Assembly (NCBI RefSeq): GCF_030489605.1
Contig: NZ_JAUKFY010000007.1
Span: 62,001 to 126,000, forward strand
Reading direction: 5' to 3'
Length of the DNA: 64,000 nt
From: Brevibacillus laterosporus
GTDB lineage: Bacteria; Bacillota; Bacilli; Brevibacillales; Brevibacillaceae
Positions 57,669 through 64,000 of the stretch are shown here, in pieces (the stretch's first letter is position 1; each line of letters opens with the position of its first letter). A program made the translations under genes and the position numbers. The notes beneath the pieces were generated by a model. That model worked only from the letters and a program-made list of their open reading frames with translations, made no database searches and was not told the origin of the DNA.

Positions 57669-58631
57669 ATGCACACCGTTTGGAAAGGTTCCATTAGCTT
57701 TGGTTTAGTGAATATTCCTGTTCGTATGTTTACAGCAACAGAAGACCGCGATATTCGTTTTCGTCAATTGCATAAGGAGTGCCACACGCCCATTCGGTAC
57801 TCCAAGGTTTGCCCGACCTGTGACCGTGAAGTAGCTTCCGATGAAATCATAAAAGGGTACGAATATGAAAAAGGTAATTTCGTTATGATACAAGACGAGG
57901 ATTTAGACAAAATTGCCCCAGAAACGAAACGGGCTATTGAAATTGTCGACTTTGTTCAACTGTCAGAAATTGACCCCATTTACTTTGATAAATGCTACTA
58001 CCTCTCTCCACAAGAAACAGGGGAAAAGGCTTATTCTCTCTTACGGGTCGCTTTGCAGCAGACCGGCAAAATCGCAATTGCTAGAATTACCTTGCGCAAT
58101 AAAGAAAGCTTGGCCGTGTTACGTATTTATCAAAATGGTATGGTGTTAGAAACGATCTTCTATCCCGATGAGGTACGCTCCTTAGCTCAAGTACCAGCTC
58201 TCCCTCAAGCAGATGCCCCATTAGTCGAGAGTGAGCTAGCCATGGCCATTCAATTAGTCGAAAGCATGTCTCGTCCCTTCCAGCCTGAACAATACCAAGA
58301 TACGTATCGCCAGCACCTGCAAGAGCTCATTACGAAAAAGCTGGAAGGTAAAGAGGTGGCAACAGCGCCTTCCGCACCACGCGCTAATGTCATTGATCTC
58401 ATGCAGGCATTAAAGGAAAGCTTGGCTCAAGCTGAAGCACCTCAAGGCTTGACACAAAAAGAAACAAATGAGAATCGTGACATAGTGGAACGTTATCCTG
58501 AGCCGCGTCCTATTGCTCAGAATTCCAAAAAGAAAAGCAAAGCATCTACAACTAAGCTATCCCCTGATACAAGCACCACCAGTGTAACGAAAGCATTGCG
58601 ACGAAAGAAAACACAGACACCGAATTCGTAA
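57669..58631 (+). CDS. ku: Non-homologous end-joining protein Ku
   Basis: 320 residues from MHTVWKGSISFGLVNIPVRMF at 57669. Bacterial Ku forms a homodimeric ring on DNA ends and recruits LigD. The core runs to about residue 255 (YCHTPIRYSKVCPTCDREV-like CHTPIRYSKVCPTC, VDFVQLSEIDPIYFDKCYYL, IQLVESMSRPFQPEQYQDTY). The C-terminal extension is Lys/Thr/Ser-rich (KKKSKASTTKLSP, LRRKKTQTPN), as in Ku proteins with DNA-threading tails. A LigD-type ligase is encoded 4.3 kb downstream on the other strand. Confidence 0.96.
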   Translation: MHTVWKGSISFGLVNIPVRMFTATEDRDIRFRQLHKECHTPIRYSKVCPTCDREVASDEIIKGYEYEKGNFVMIQDEDLDKIAPETKRAIEIVDFVQLSEIDPIYFDKCYYLSPQETGEKAYSLLRVALQQTGKIAIARITLRNKESLAVLRIYQNGMVLETIFYPDEVRSLAQVPALPQADAPLVESELAMAIQLVESMSRPFQPEQYQDTYRQHLQELITKKLEGKEVATAPSAPRANVIDLMQALKESLAQAEAPQGLTQKETNENRDIVERYPEPRPIAQNSKKKSKASTTKLSPDTSTTSVTKALRRKKTQTPNS

Positions 58632-58640
58632 AATCATAAC

Positions 58641-58687
58641 GAAAAAGCTGAGGGCCCAGCTTGTTGCTCTCAGCTTTTTCATTTTTA
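58641..58687. terminator. Bidirectional terminator between ku and the peroxidase gene
   Basis: GAAAAAGCTGAG (58641-58652) and CTCAGCTTTTTC (58669-58680) form a perfect 12-bp stem with T-runs at both ends. Confidence 0.93.
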
Positions 58688-58708
58688 CTTTCAAGGTATC
58701 TAGGATGT

Positions 58709-59266
58709 CTATAATAAATCCTTAATTGGCGTTTCTAAATCCATTGGCTCAACAGGCGACTCAAAACGTCCCACTACCTTCCCTTCTCGATCTACTAAAA
58801 ATTTTGTGAAATTCCATTTTATTGAGTCATCCATCAATGTCTCAGGAAATTTTTCTTGTAAAAACATATGTAAAAGTCGGCCGGATGCCTGTGAGTCATC
58901 AAAGCCAGCAAATGGGATTTCCCGACATAGATAACGAAATAGCGGGTTCGCATTCGTTCCCTTTACGTCCGTTTTCGCAAATACAGGAAATTTCACTCCA
59001 TAATTCAACTCGCAAAACTGAGCAATTTCCTTGTTATTTCCCGGTTCTTGTTGCTCAAATTGGTTGCAAGGAAATCCCAAAATTTCTAAACCATAGTCTC
59101 TGTAACGTTCGTACAGCTTCTGTAAATCTGTATATTGAGGTGTAAAGCCGCATTTGCTAGCTGTATTAACAATGAGTAGGACCTTCCCTTTATAACGTTC
59201 TAATGACACCGTTTCCCCATTCATTGTGTGTACGGAAAAATCAAAAATACTCAAACGAATCACCAT
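58709..59266 (-). CDS. Glutathione peroxidase-family thiol peroxidase
   Basis: 185 residues as drawn from the ATG at 59266; homology favours the TTG at 59254 ([14 protein letters not shown]). The peroxidatic Cys is in [12 protein letters not shown], so it is the Cys-type, probably thioredoxin-dependent enzyme. The second block [13 protein letters not shown] contains the resolving Cys and the catalytic Gln; the Trp/Asn pair is in [13 protein letters not shown]. It reduces hydroperoxides in the cytoplasm. Its promoter overlaps a PerR-like box, pointing to peroxide induction. It is similar to Bacillus subtilis BsaA. Confidence 0.95.
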   Translation of the reverse strand: MVIRLSIFDFSVHTMNGETVSLERYKGKVLLIVNTASKCGFTPQYTDLQKLYERYRDYGLEILGFPCNQFEQQEPGNNKEIAQFCELNYGVKFPVFAKTDVKGTNANPLFRYLCREIPFAGFDDSQASGRLLHMFLQEKFPETLMDDSIKWNFTKFLVDREGKVVGRFESPVEPMDLETPIKDLL

Positions 59267-59278
59267 CCTCTCCTCTAC

Positions 59279-59308
59279 ATTATAATCATTCTAAATAAAA
59301 TACGGCAA
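59279..59308 (-). promoter_or_regulatory. SigmaA promoter of the peroxidase gene
   Basis: Minus strand: -35 TTGCCG (59303-59308), 18-base spacer, perfect -10 TATAAT (59279-59284). Confidence 0.75.
59280..59294. promoter_or_regulatory. PerR-box-like operator
   Basis: Minus strand TTAGAATGATTATAA. It matches the PerR consensus TTATAATNATTATAA at all but one defined position and covers the -10 box of the peroxidase promoter. Fur and Zur boxes share the 7-1-7 plan but differ in the outer bases. Confidence 0.75.
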
Positions 59309-59340
59309 TTATTTTTGCACTTTTATACACTTTTGCTATA

Positions 59341-59369
59341 TTTACAACGTAACATTGTTATGTTACGAT
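59341..59369 (+). promoter_or_regulatory. Promoter of yhbD with a palindrome in its spacer
   Basis: -35 TTTACA (59341-59346), 17-base spacer, -10 TACGAT (59364-59369). A perfect palindrome CGTAACAT-TGTT-ATGTTACG occupies 59348-59367, spanning the spacer and the start of the -10. Such placement is seen with MerR-type and other operators. Confidence 0.6.
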
Positions 59370-59416
59370 CATTTGCACAAAGTAAAATAATATCCCTATA
59401 AAAGGAGGTTACCCAG

Positions 59417-60058
59417 ATTAATCAGGAATTGCTTTCAAAAAAACAATTGCTAGAGCAAACCGGAATCTCCTACGGTCAGCTTTACCGCTGGAAACGTAAA
59501 AATTTAATACCCGAGGACTGGTTTATTCGTAAGTCAACCTTTACAGGACAGGAGACTTTTTTCCCTAAGCAAGAGATCCTGCATCGAGTGAACAAAATTC
59601 TAAGTCTGAAGGATGATCTGTCACTAGACGAATTGGCCAATATGTTCTCTCCTATTCCTTTAGATCACGCAATGAACAGGCAAACGATCCTTTCACGAAA
59701 CATTGTTACACAGACTTCACTTGAGCTATATGAGGAATGCTTTGCCAAGCAGCAGGAATACTCTTTTGAAATCGTCTTGTCCCTGTATGCCGTTGATCAA
59801 TTACTGGTCAGCGGTGAGTGTAGTCGGGAGGAAGCCAAAACCGTTCTGCGCACCTATGCAGCTAACTATGCTTCCTTACAGGGGAAAACGAATGAGCTCA
59901 TTCTTGTCAGAAAAATGGGCGTATCCATCTGTTTATTTACAACGTCCCCTGAAGAACTATATTGGGAAGAGCATGCTCGAATTGTCGCCCGTCTTTCTCT
60001 TCCTGTTTTACTTGAAGATTTGAAGCGGAAATGGAACATACTCAAGGAGGAATTGTAA
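59417..60058 (+). CDS. yhbD: YhbD-like protein (DUF4004), MerR-like helix-turn-helix
   Basis: 213 residues when read from ATT at 59417, which is eight bases after AAAGGAGG and gives MNQELLSKKQLLEQTGISYG, matching the recalled Bacillus YhbD opening. The only standard start nearby is TTG at 59429, 20 bases from the signal. A MerR-like helix-turn-helix is seen in LLEQTGISYGQLYRWKRKNLIPEDWF (wing to about residue 60). The rest is helical with no named domain. It ends where the bactofilin gene begins, so it is likely its operon regulator or partner. Confidence 0.85.
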   Translation: MNQELLSKKQLLEQTGISYGQLYRWKRKNLIPEDWFIRKSTFTGQETFFPKQEILHRVNKILSLKDDLSLDELANMFSPIPLDHAMNRQTILSRNIVTQTSLELYEECFAKQQEYSFEIVLSLYAVDQLLVSGECSREEAKTVLRTYAANYASLQGKTNELILVRKMGVSICLFTTSPEELYWEEHARIVARLSLPVLLEDLKRKWNILKEEL

Positions 60059-60781
60059 ATGTTAAAAAAAGAACCCGATGATCTCGTAATCAATGGTTCC
60101 ATGAAAATACCTGGGGGAACGTTTCATTCTGTCAAAATAGCAGGTAGTGCAAAAATCACATCTAATCTTGTATGTAAGGAATTTTCTTGCGCGGGGCATG
60201 CTACTGTGGATGGAGATGTTGAGTCTGAAACCTTTGTCGTTCGAGGAAACTCCTCGGTTCATGGAAACGTAGAAAGTCAAATCTTGAAAATTAGTGGAAA
60301 TACGAAAGTAAATGGGCAGGTTAAAGGTCAGGAAATTAACATTGATGGCAGTATTTTGGTTGATGGCTCCTGCCATGCAGAAGAGATGAGAGTACGCGGT
60401 TATACTAAAATTGCTGGGGATTGTGAAGCAGAGTCCTTTCAGACGTATGGCTGCTTTCAAATAGAAGGATTACTAAACGCGGGACGAATTTATATTCAGC
60501 CAAGCGGTGAGTGCAGAGCAAAAGAAATAGGCGGGGAGCATATAGAAGTAAAACGACGCGGCTCCTTCCTCCCTTCTCTGCTTCGCCCGTTTTTTTCCAA
60601 CAGTCTAACTACACATATTATCGAAGGTGACGATATTTATTTGGAAGACACCAAAGCCACCATTGTCCGCGGCAATCATATCACCTTAGGTCCTGGATGC
60701 GACATCCAGCTAGTAGAATACAAAACGAGCCTTATTTGCGATGATAAAGCAAATGTGAAGGAAAAAGTTCAGCAGCAATAA
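60059..60781 (+). CDS. Bactofilin-family polymer-forming protein (YhbE/YhbF type)
   Basis: 240 residues. The repeating short strands GSMKIPGGTFHSVKIAGSAKI, GHATVDGDVESETFVVRG, GNTKVNGQVKGQEINIDG and GYTKIAGDCEAESFQTYG give a right-handed beta-helix like bactofilins, with Gly every 6-7 residues. A second short strand-rich segment closes the protein (IIEGDDIYLEDTKATIVRGNHITLGPG). In Bacillus subtilis the yhbD-yhbE-yhbF operon encodes two bactofilins reported to affect motility; only one is present here. The ATG directly follows the yhbD stop, eight bases after AGGAGG. Confidence 0.9.
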   Translation: MLKKEPDDLVINGSMKIPGGTFHSVKIAGSAKITSNLVCKEFSCAGHATVDGDVESETFVVRGNSSVHGNVESQILKISGNTKVNGQVKGQEINIDGSILVDGSCHAEEMRVRGYTKIAGDCEAESFQTYGCFQIEGLLNAGRIYIQPSGECRAKEIGGEHIEVKRRGSFLPSLLRPFFSNSLTTHIIEGDDIYLEDTKATIVRGNHITLGPGCDIQLVEYKTSLICDDKANVKEKVQQQ

Positions 60782-61008
60782 GAACTGTTAAGAAAGCGAT
60801 CTATATATCAAATCCTTCCATTGTTATGAGGTGGCATATGACTCCAATCACCCTATTTAAACCAATCAATTTGTGAAAGCATTCCTCAAGGCTCTGAATG
60901 GATAGCACAGTTGTTATCAAGAATATGATTAAAAAATAAGCTCAAAGTAAGTGTTTTTACTTTGTATATATCTTAAAAAGAATTCCCTTTCCTAAAACGT
61001 AAAAACAC

Positions 61009-61061
61009 GAAAACACCTCCTGAATCATATGGACTACATACAGTCAGGAGGTGTTTTTTCC
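61009..61061. terminator. Bidirectional terminator between bactofilin and secreted-protein genes
   Basis: AAACACCTCCTGA (61011-61023) pairs with TCAGGAGGTGTTT (61044-61056), followed by further T. The rest of the 60782-61145 gap has no gene I can support; a 12-codon frame at 60838 with a GAGGTGG upstream is probably chance. Confidence 0.92.
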
Positions 61062-61145
61062 TTATCTCAGGTTACAGAAACAAAGCTTTTTAACAGATAT
61101 AAAATATCATTGTTTCTCCCGTACATTCGTCTTGTTTAACGGTTA

Positions 61146-62342
61146 TTACTTAATATTATCCAGTACACTTTTCATTACCTGTAGCGAGTCCTGACGTTCA
61201 AATAAGTTATAATGTGCTTTAACCGCTTGATATACCTGCATGAGTTCTTTCTGACCCTTGGTTTTGCGATATCCTTGTACCAATTTGGTGAAGGAAGGAT
61301 GTCGAATCACGTCTTTTCTCCAGTCCCACACCCGCGGTTTTAGAACCTCTCGTCGTGTCTGTTCGATCATTCCTATCAATTGTGGCGCGAGAGCAGCACT
61401 AAACTGCGTTACCGCTTTTTTTACTTCCGGAAGATCTCTCAACGAAAAACTGTTAGGAATCGAGGAAAGCAGCTTGTTGTTCACATACAAGAAATTCTCT
61501 GAATGATTGTCAACAGCGTTTAGAAAAAGATCTTGTTGGACTTCAAACTGAAAATACTCTCGTCCTGTCCCATTGATTTTACTTGGTAAAAACAAATGAA
61601 CGTAATCCAGCACGCTAGTGTAGTACGGCTGATTTTCCGGATGTATATTTCCTTTGGCATCCACATGAAACCCTGGCAGGCCCACCTCTATGGCCCAGCG
61701 TACTGCCTCACTTTGGCTGTCCTTCGGGGCAACACTGCCCTTGTACGGTCTGACGTTATTGTATATACGGTACAGCGTCTCTGCAACAAATTGCTTTGTA
61801 AGCGGTTGACTGTTTAGTTCCTCTGGTTTTACAAACCCGGCTTTTACCAGTGCTTTTATCCGTGAATCAAGTTCAGTCTGGCCCCGTTTTTTTCGTAATT
61901 CGCTATATTCTTCCCATCCGCTGGAGGTTCGTAGCTGTGCAATTTTTTGTTTTATTGCCACGGGGTCGTAGCCTTGTGGGTAAACGGGGTCCAACACCCC
62001 TATTTGATTATAGAGCGCAAGCAAATATCCGTTTCTGGATACATAAAATTCATCCATCATAAATCCACGCGGTGCATCACTGCCGGACAGATCAGCTACT
62101 ATCTCCAATGCATCCATCCTGTTTTTTTCCAGGGTAGTAACTAAATATGGATTTTTGATTTGCAGAGATTCTTTAAGGATCGTATGAATTACTTCTGCTT
62201 CTTCCATCGTGTTGACAGTGGGCATTTTATAGGTCACTTGGTATGTAGCTGACCGTGTTTGAGCTGCTTGAATGGATGGAGCGAATGGATCTGGAAACAG
62301 CATGATTGCAATGGTTGCAACGAGCAGGCTTTTTTTCAACAT
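61146..62342 (-). CDS. Secreted protein of unknown function
   Basis: 398 residues from the ATG at 62342, eight bases after GGAGG. A signal peptide is clear (MLKKSLLVATIAIMLFPDPF..SIQA, cleaved before AQT). The mature part is mostly helical and soluble, with Lys/Arg/Tyr-rich segments (ELRKKRGQTELDSRIKALVKAGF, AVRWAIEVGLPGFHVDAKGNIHPENQPY). The segment around residues 180-260 resembles the sequence style of S-layer-homology modules (LTKQFVAETLYRIYN, AVRWAIEVGL) but the repeats are too weak to claim. No catalytic motif is recognised. It is a single-gene unit. Confidence 0.75.
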   Translation of the reverse strand: MLKKSLLVATIAIMLFPDPFAPSIQAAQTRSATYQVTYKMPTVNTMEEAEVIHTILKESLQIKNPYLVTTLEKNRMDALEIVADLSGSDAPRGFMMDEFYVSRNGYLLALYNQIGVLDPVYPQGYDPVAIKQKIAQLRTSSGWEEYSELRKKRGQTELDSRIKALVKAGFVKPEELNSQPLTKQFVAETLYRIYNNVRPYKGSVAPKDSQSEAVRWAIEVGLPGFHVDAKGNIHPENQPYYTSVLDYVHLFLPSKINGTGREYFQFEVQQDLFLNAVDNHSENFLYVNNKLLSSIPNSFSLRDLPEVKKAVTQFSAALAPQLIGMIEQTRREVLKPRVWDWRKDVIRHPSFTKLVQGYRKTKGQKELMQVYQAVKAHYNLFERQDSLQVMKSVLDNIK

Positions 62343-62363
62343 GTCTAATACCTCCCTCTTCAT

Positions 62364-62967
62364 TAATTTAAACGCCTTAAGACAGCTAAATGTTTCGCCT
62401 TATTCCATATATTTCTGTTAGGTAAAGCTTAGACCTTTTTCCCAGCATAGAACTACCTTCTTATAATGGAGCTTCGGACACTTATTGGAATTGCTTGGAA
62501 GCAATAAGGATATTAGAAGCAGGGAATGAAAACGACAACGCGGTAAGGATTGCCATGGATACCTTCCGTCAATTTGATAATCGCTCCCCCTCTTTTTCCT
62601 GAAATCATCTAGGAGATAAAGATTTCCAAACAAAATAAAGTAGTCCCGTATAACGGAAGAAAATGTAAGATAGTCAATCAAGGAAGTCCGTTAAGGATTT
62701 ATTTGCAGAAGAAATGAATTCAAAAATTTCAGTTTCGGATAAATATACTAAAGAAATTATTCTAAAAAATCCTTAACTCTATTGTTAAGGATTTTCTTGT
62801 ACTATAAAGAGCTAAAAAAGCGATAACTGGCGAGTTTTTGAAAACTGTTGCAATTTAATTGAACTGATGTATTAAGATAGATCAGCGTAGTTTTGTAGGG
62901 GCTAAAAATCATGTCCACTAAGGTGTAACAATTTGAGCAATTTATCTGTTGGCGGAACCCTTATTGA
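62364..62967. other. Gene-poor stretch with short coding remnants
   Basis: No intact gene is visible. On the plus strand three short frames look more protein-like than chance: about 62470-62597 (DTYWNCLEAIRILEAG, IAMDTFRQFDNRSPS), about 62611-62718 (KISKQNKVVPYNGRKCKI, ending LRIYLQKK) and about 62675-62782 (KSVKDLFAEEMNSKI, ending EIILKNP). None has a convincing start. A terminator follows at 62764-62799. Decayed genes are one reading. Confidence 0.4.
62764..62799 (+). terminator. Plus-strand terminator in the gene-poor stretch
   Basis: AAATCCTTAAC/GTTAAGGATTT stem with a short loop and a T-rich tail. It implies a former or present plus-strand transcript ending here. Confidence 0.7.
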
Positions 62968-63906
62968 CTACTCTATAACACATTGATGAGCAGGAACATC
63001 CACAAATCCTTGTATACTTGGTTGTCTTAATGAATGCCCATCTACCCACTCAGCAAATTTTATCTTAACAGTGATTTCAGGTTGAAGCCAAACCGTATTT
63101 ATGGTCCGCGTTGGTTTATTAACAAATGGCATGTTTTTTTGCACGAGTGGTCTGATCAATTCGGTAAGGTTCCTCCAGTCGTTTTGGGTTAGTCTTCCTG
63201 CCCCAGCGTGGCCAATATACTTGAATCGGCCATCGTGATCATACAGTCCAAGAAGGAGTGAATTCACAAGGTTGTCTCTAAAAGTCACACCACCTACGAC
63301 AGCAATTACGTCTTTATAAAATTTTTTCTTTTGCCACCTAGAATCTTTTCCATTAATCAAGTAGGTACTGGTCAGGTCTTTAATTATTATCCCTTCCATT
63401 TCTTCGGCTTCAATAACTTTGTACAAAGCTTTTGCATCAAAGTTGTCCACTAATTGAACATAATCCTTTGGCTTTATTACATCTCGTAACAGCTTCTGTC
63501 TCTCGGCGAGAGAAAGAGAAGTTACCCATTGATCGTTCAAATACAAAATGTCAAAGATCATGTATGTTATATGAATGCTTTTTCTAATCACTTCCACGTT
63601 ACTCAGCTTCTTTATACCGTCCCTTTTCATTACCTCATAAAAAGACGGCTTTCCATCTTTTATGGCAATAATTTCTCCATCCAAGATGATGGAATCTGCT
63701 GAACAATATTCCGAGATGTTTATCAGCTCAGGATAATGAAACGTTCGCTCATTGAATTTCCGATTAAATAGCCGTACTTCGTGACCATCATAATAAGTCA
63801 ATATGCGAATCCCATCCCATTTGACCTGCCCAGCCCAAGTCGGGCCTTCCGGAATATGTGCTGTACTAATAGGTTCGAAAGGTACTATTGGTTCCAAAAT
63901 CAACAT
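62968..63906 (-). CDS. ATP-dependent DNA ligase (LigD ligase-domain type)
   Basis: 312 residues from the ATG at 63906 (MLILEPIVPFEPIST). Adenylation motif I is QVKWDGIR with the nucleophilic Lys; motif III is SIILDGEIIA, IV is EGIIIKD, V is WQKKKFYKDV; an OB-fold with WLQPEITVKIKFAEW closes the protein. It has only the ligase part: no polymerase or nuclease domain. It is probably the NHEJ partner of Ku. A GTG at 63957, seven bases after AAAGGAG, would add 17 residues and is the best alternative start. The gene and what lies upstream reach the window edge. Confidence 0.93.
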   Translation of the reverse strand: MLILEPIVPFEPISTAHIPEGPTWAGQVKWDGIRILTYYDGHEVRLFNRKFNERTFHYPELINISEYCSADSIILDGEIIAIKDGKPSFYEVMKRDGIKKLSNVEVIRKSIHITYMIFDILYLNDQWVTSLSLAERQKLLRDVIKPKDYVQLVDNFDAKALYKVIEAEEMEGIIIKDLTSTYLINGKDSRWQKKKFYKDVIAVVGGVTFRDNLVNSLLLGLYDHDGRFKYIGHAGAGRLTQNDWRNLTELIRPLVQKNMPFVNKPTRTINTVWLQPEITVKIKFAEWVDGHSLRQPSIQGFVDVPAHQCVIE

Positions 63907-64000
63907 TCCTTTTTTACTTAGTGTTATCAACCATGCCACAAAATATGAAGAGGACACAATCATGCTCCTTTTTTTGCGGCGAGAAATGCTTATTCGTTGT

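Noticed and set aside
60838-60876. 12-codon plus-strand frame with GAGGTGG upstream
   Set aside because: Too short, and no context to support a leader peptide; followed by no gene on that strand before a terminator.
62418-62681. 87-codon minus-strand frame
   Set aside because: No Shine-Dalgarno, no family resemblance; the opposite strand looks more protein-like.

Overview
The window looks like a chromosome segment of an endospore-forming, flagellated, low-to-mid-GC Firmicute of the Paenibacillaceae, most likely a Brevibacillus of the laterosporus type. This rests on gene order (the Bacillus-type smc-ftsY-ffh-rpsP-rimM-trmD-rplS-rnhB-suc-dprA-topA-codY-flagellar block), on FapR/CodY/AbrB-type regulators, on sporulation-linked ylbJ and a csfG-like RNA, and on protein similarity recalled from memory. 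The species call is inference.

Layout. 1-7128 (minus strand) is the promoter-proximal end of the large flagellar operon (flgB-flgC-fliE-fliF-fliG-fliH-fliI-fliJ-ylxF, the last cut by the window edge). Upstream of it, in the same direction, are codY, hslUV, xerC, trmFO, topA, dprA and sucCD (7474-18148). From 18347 to 27265 the Bacillus subtilis-like order is interrupted by an accessory block: an orphan lipoprotein, an AlbA_2/Schlafen-type protein, a TrmO-like protein, an eight-bladed PQQ-type beta-propeller, a Uup-type ABC-F ATPase, a ComM/YifB ATPase and an AbrB-type regulator. The core block resumes at 27571 with yraN, a FlhB-tail-like/FliK-like pair (ylqH, ylqG), rnhB, rbgA, lepB, rplS with a leader RNA, trmD, rimM, ylqD, khpA, rpsP, ffh, ylxM, ftsY and smc. 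Between smc and rnc lies a frameshifted remnant of a sigma-70-family gene flanked by two terminators.

43423-50157 is the fatty-acid cluster rnc-fabF-acpP-fabG-fabD-fabH-plsX-fapR, all on the minus strand, with a FapR operator at the fapR promoter. rpmF and yceD follow, divergent from tmcAL (ylbM) through two near-consensus promoters. Then come ylbL, ylbK, ylbJ, coaD and rsmD. Upstream of rsmD, pointing the other way, is a strongly structured RNA of about 200 nt with a sigmaF-like promoter and its own terminator, matching the position I recall for the sporulation RNA CsfG.

57445-64000 carries a 47-residue orphan gene, ku (its Shine-Dalgarno forms one arm of a terminator-like hairpin), a glutathione peroxidase with a PerR-box-like site over its -10, a yhbD-like regulator with an apparent ATT start and a palindrome inside its promoter spacer, a bactofilin, an orphan secreted protein, a 600-base stretch with only short coding remnants, and a stand-alone LigD-type ATP-dependent DNA ligase. 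Ku and the ligase together suggest a reduced NHEJ system. No rRNA, tRNA, CRISPR array, insertion sequence or prophage was recognised.
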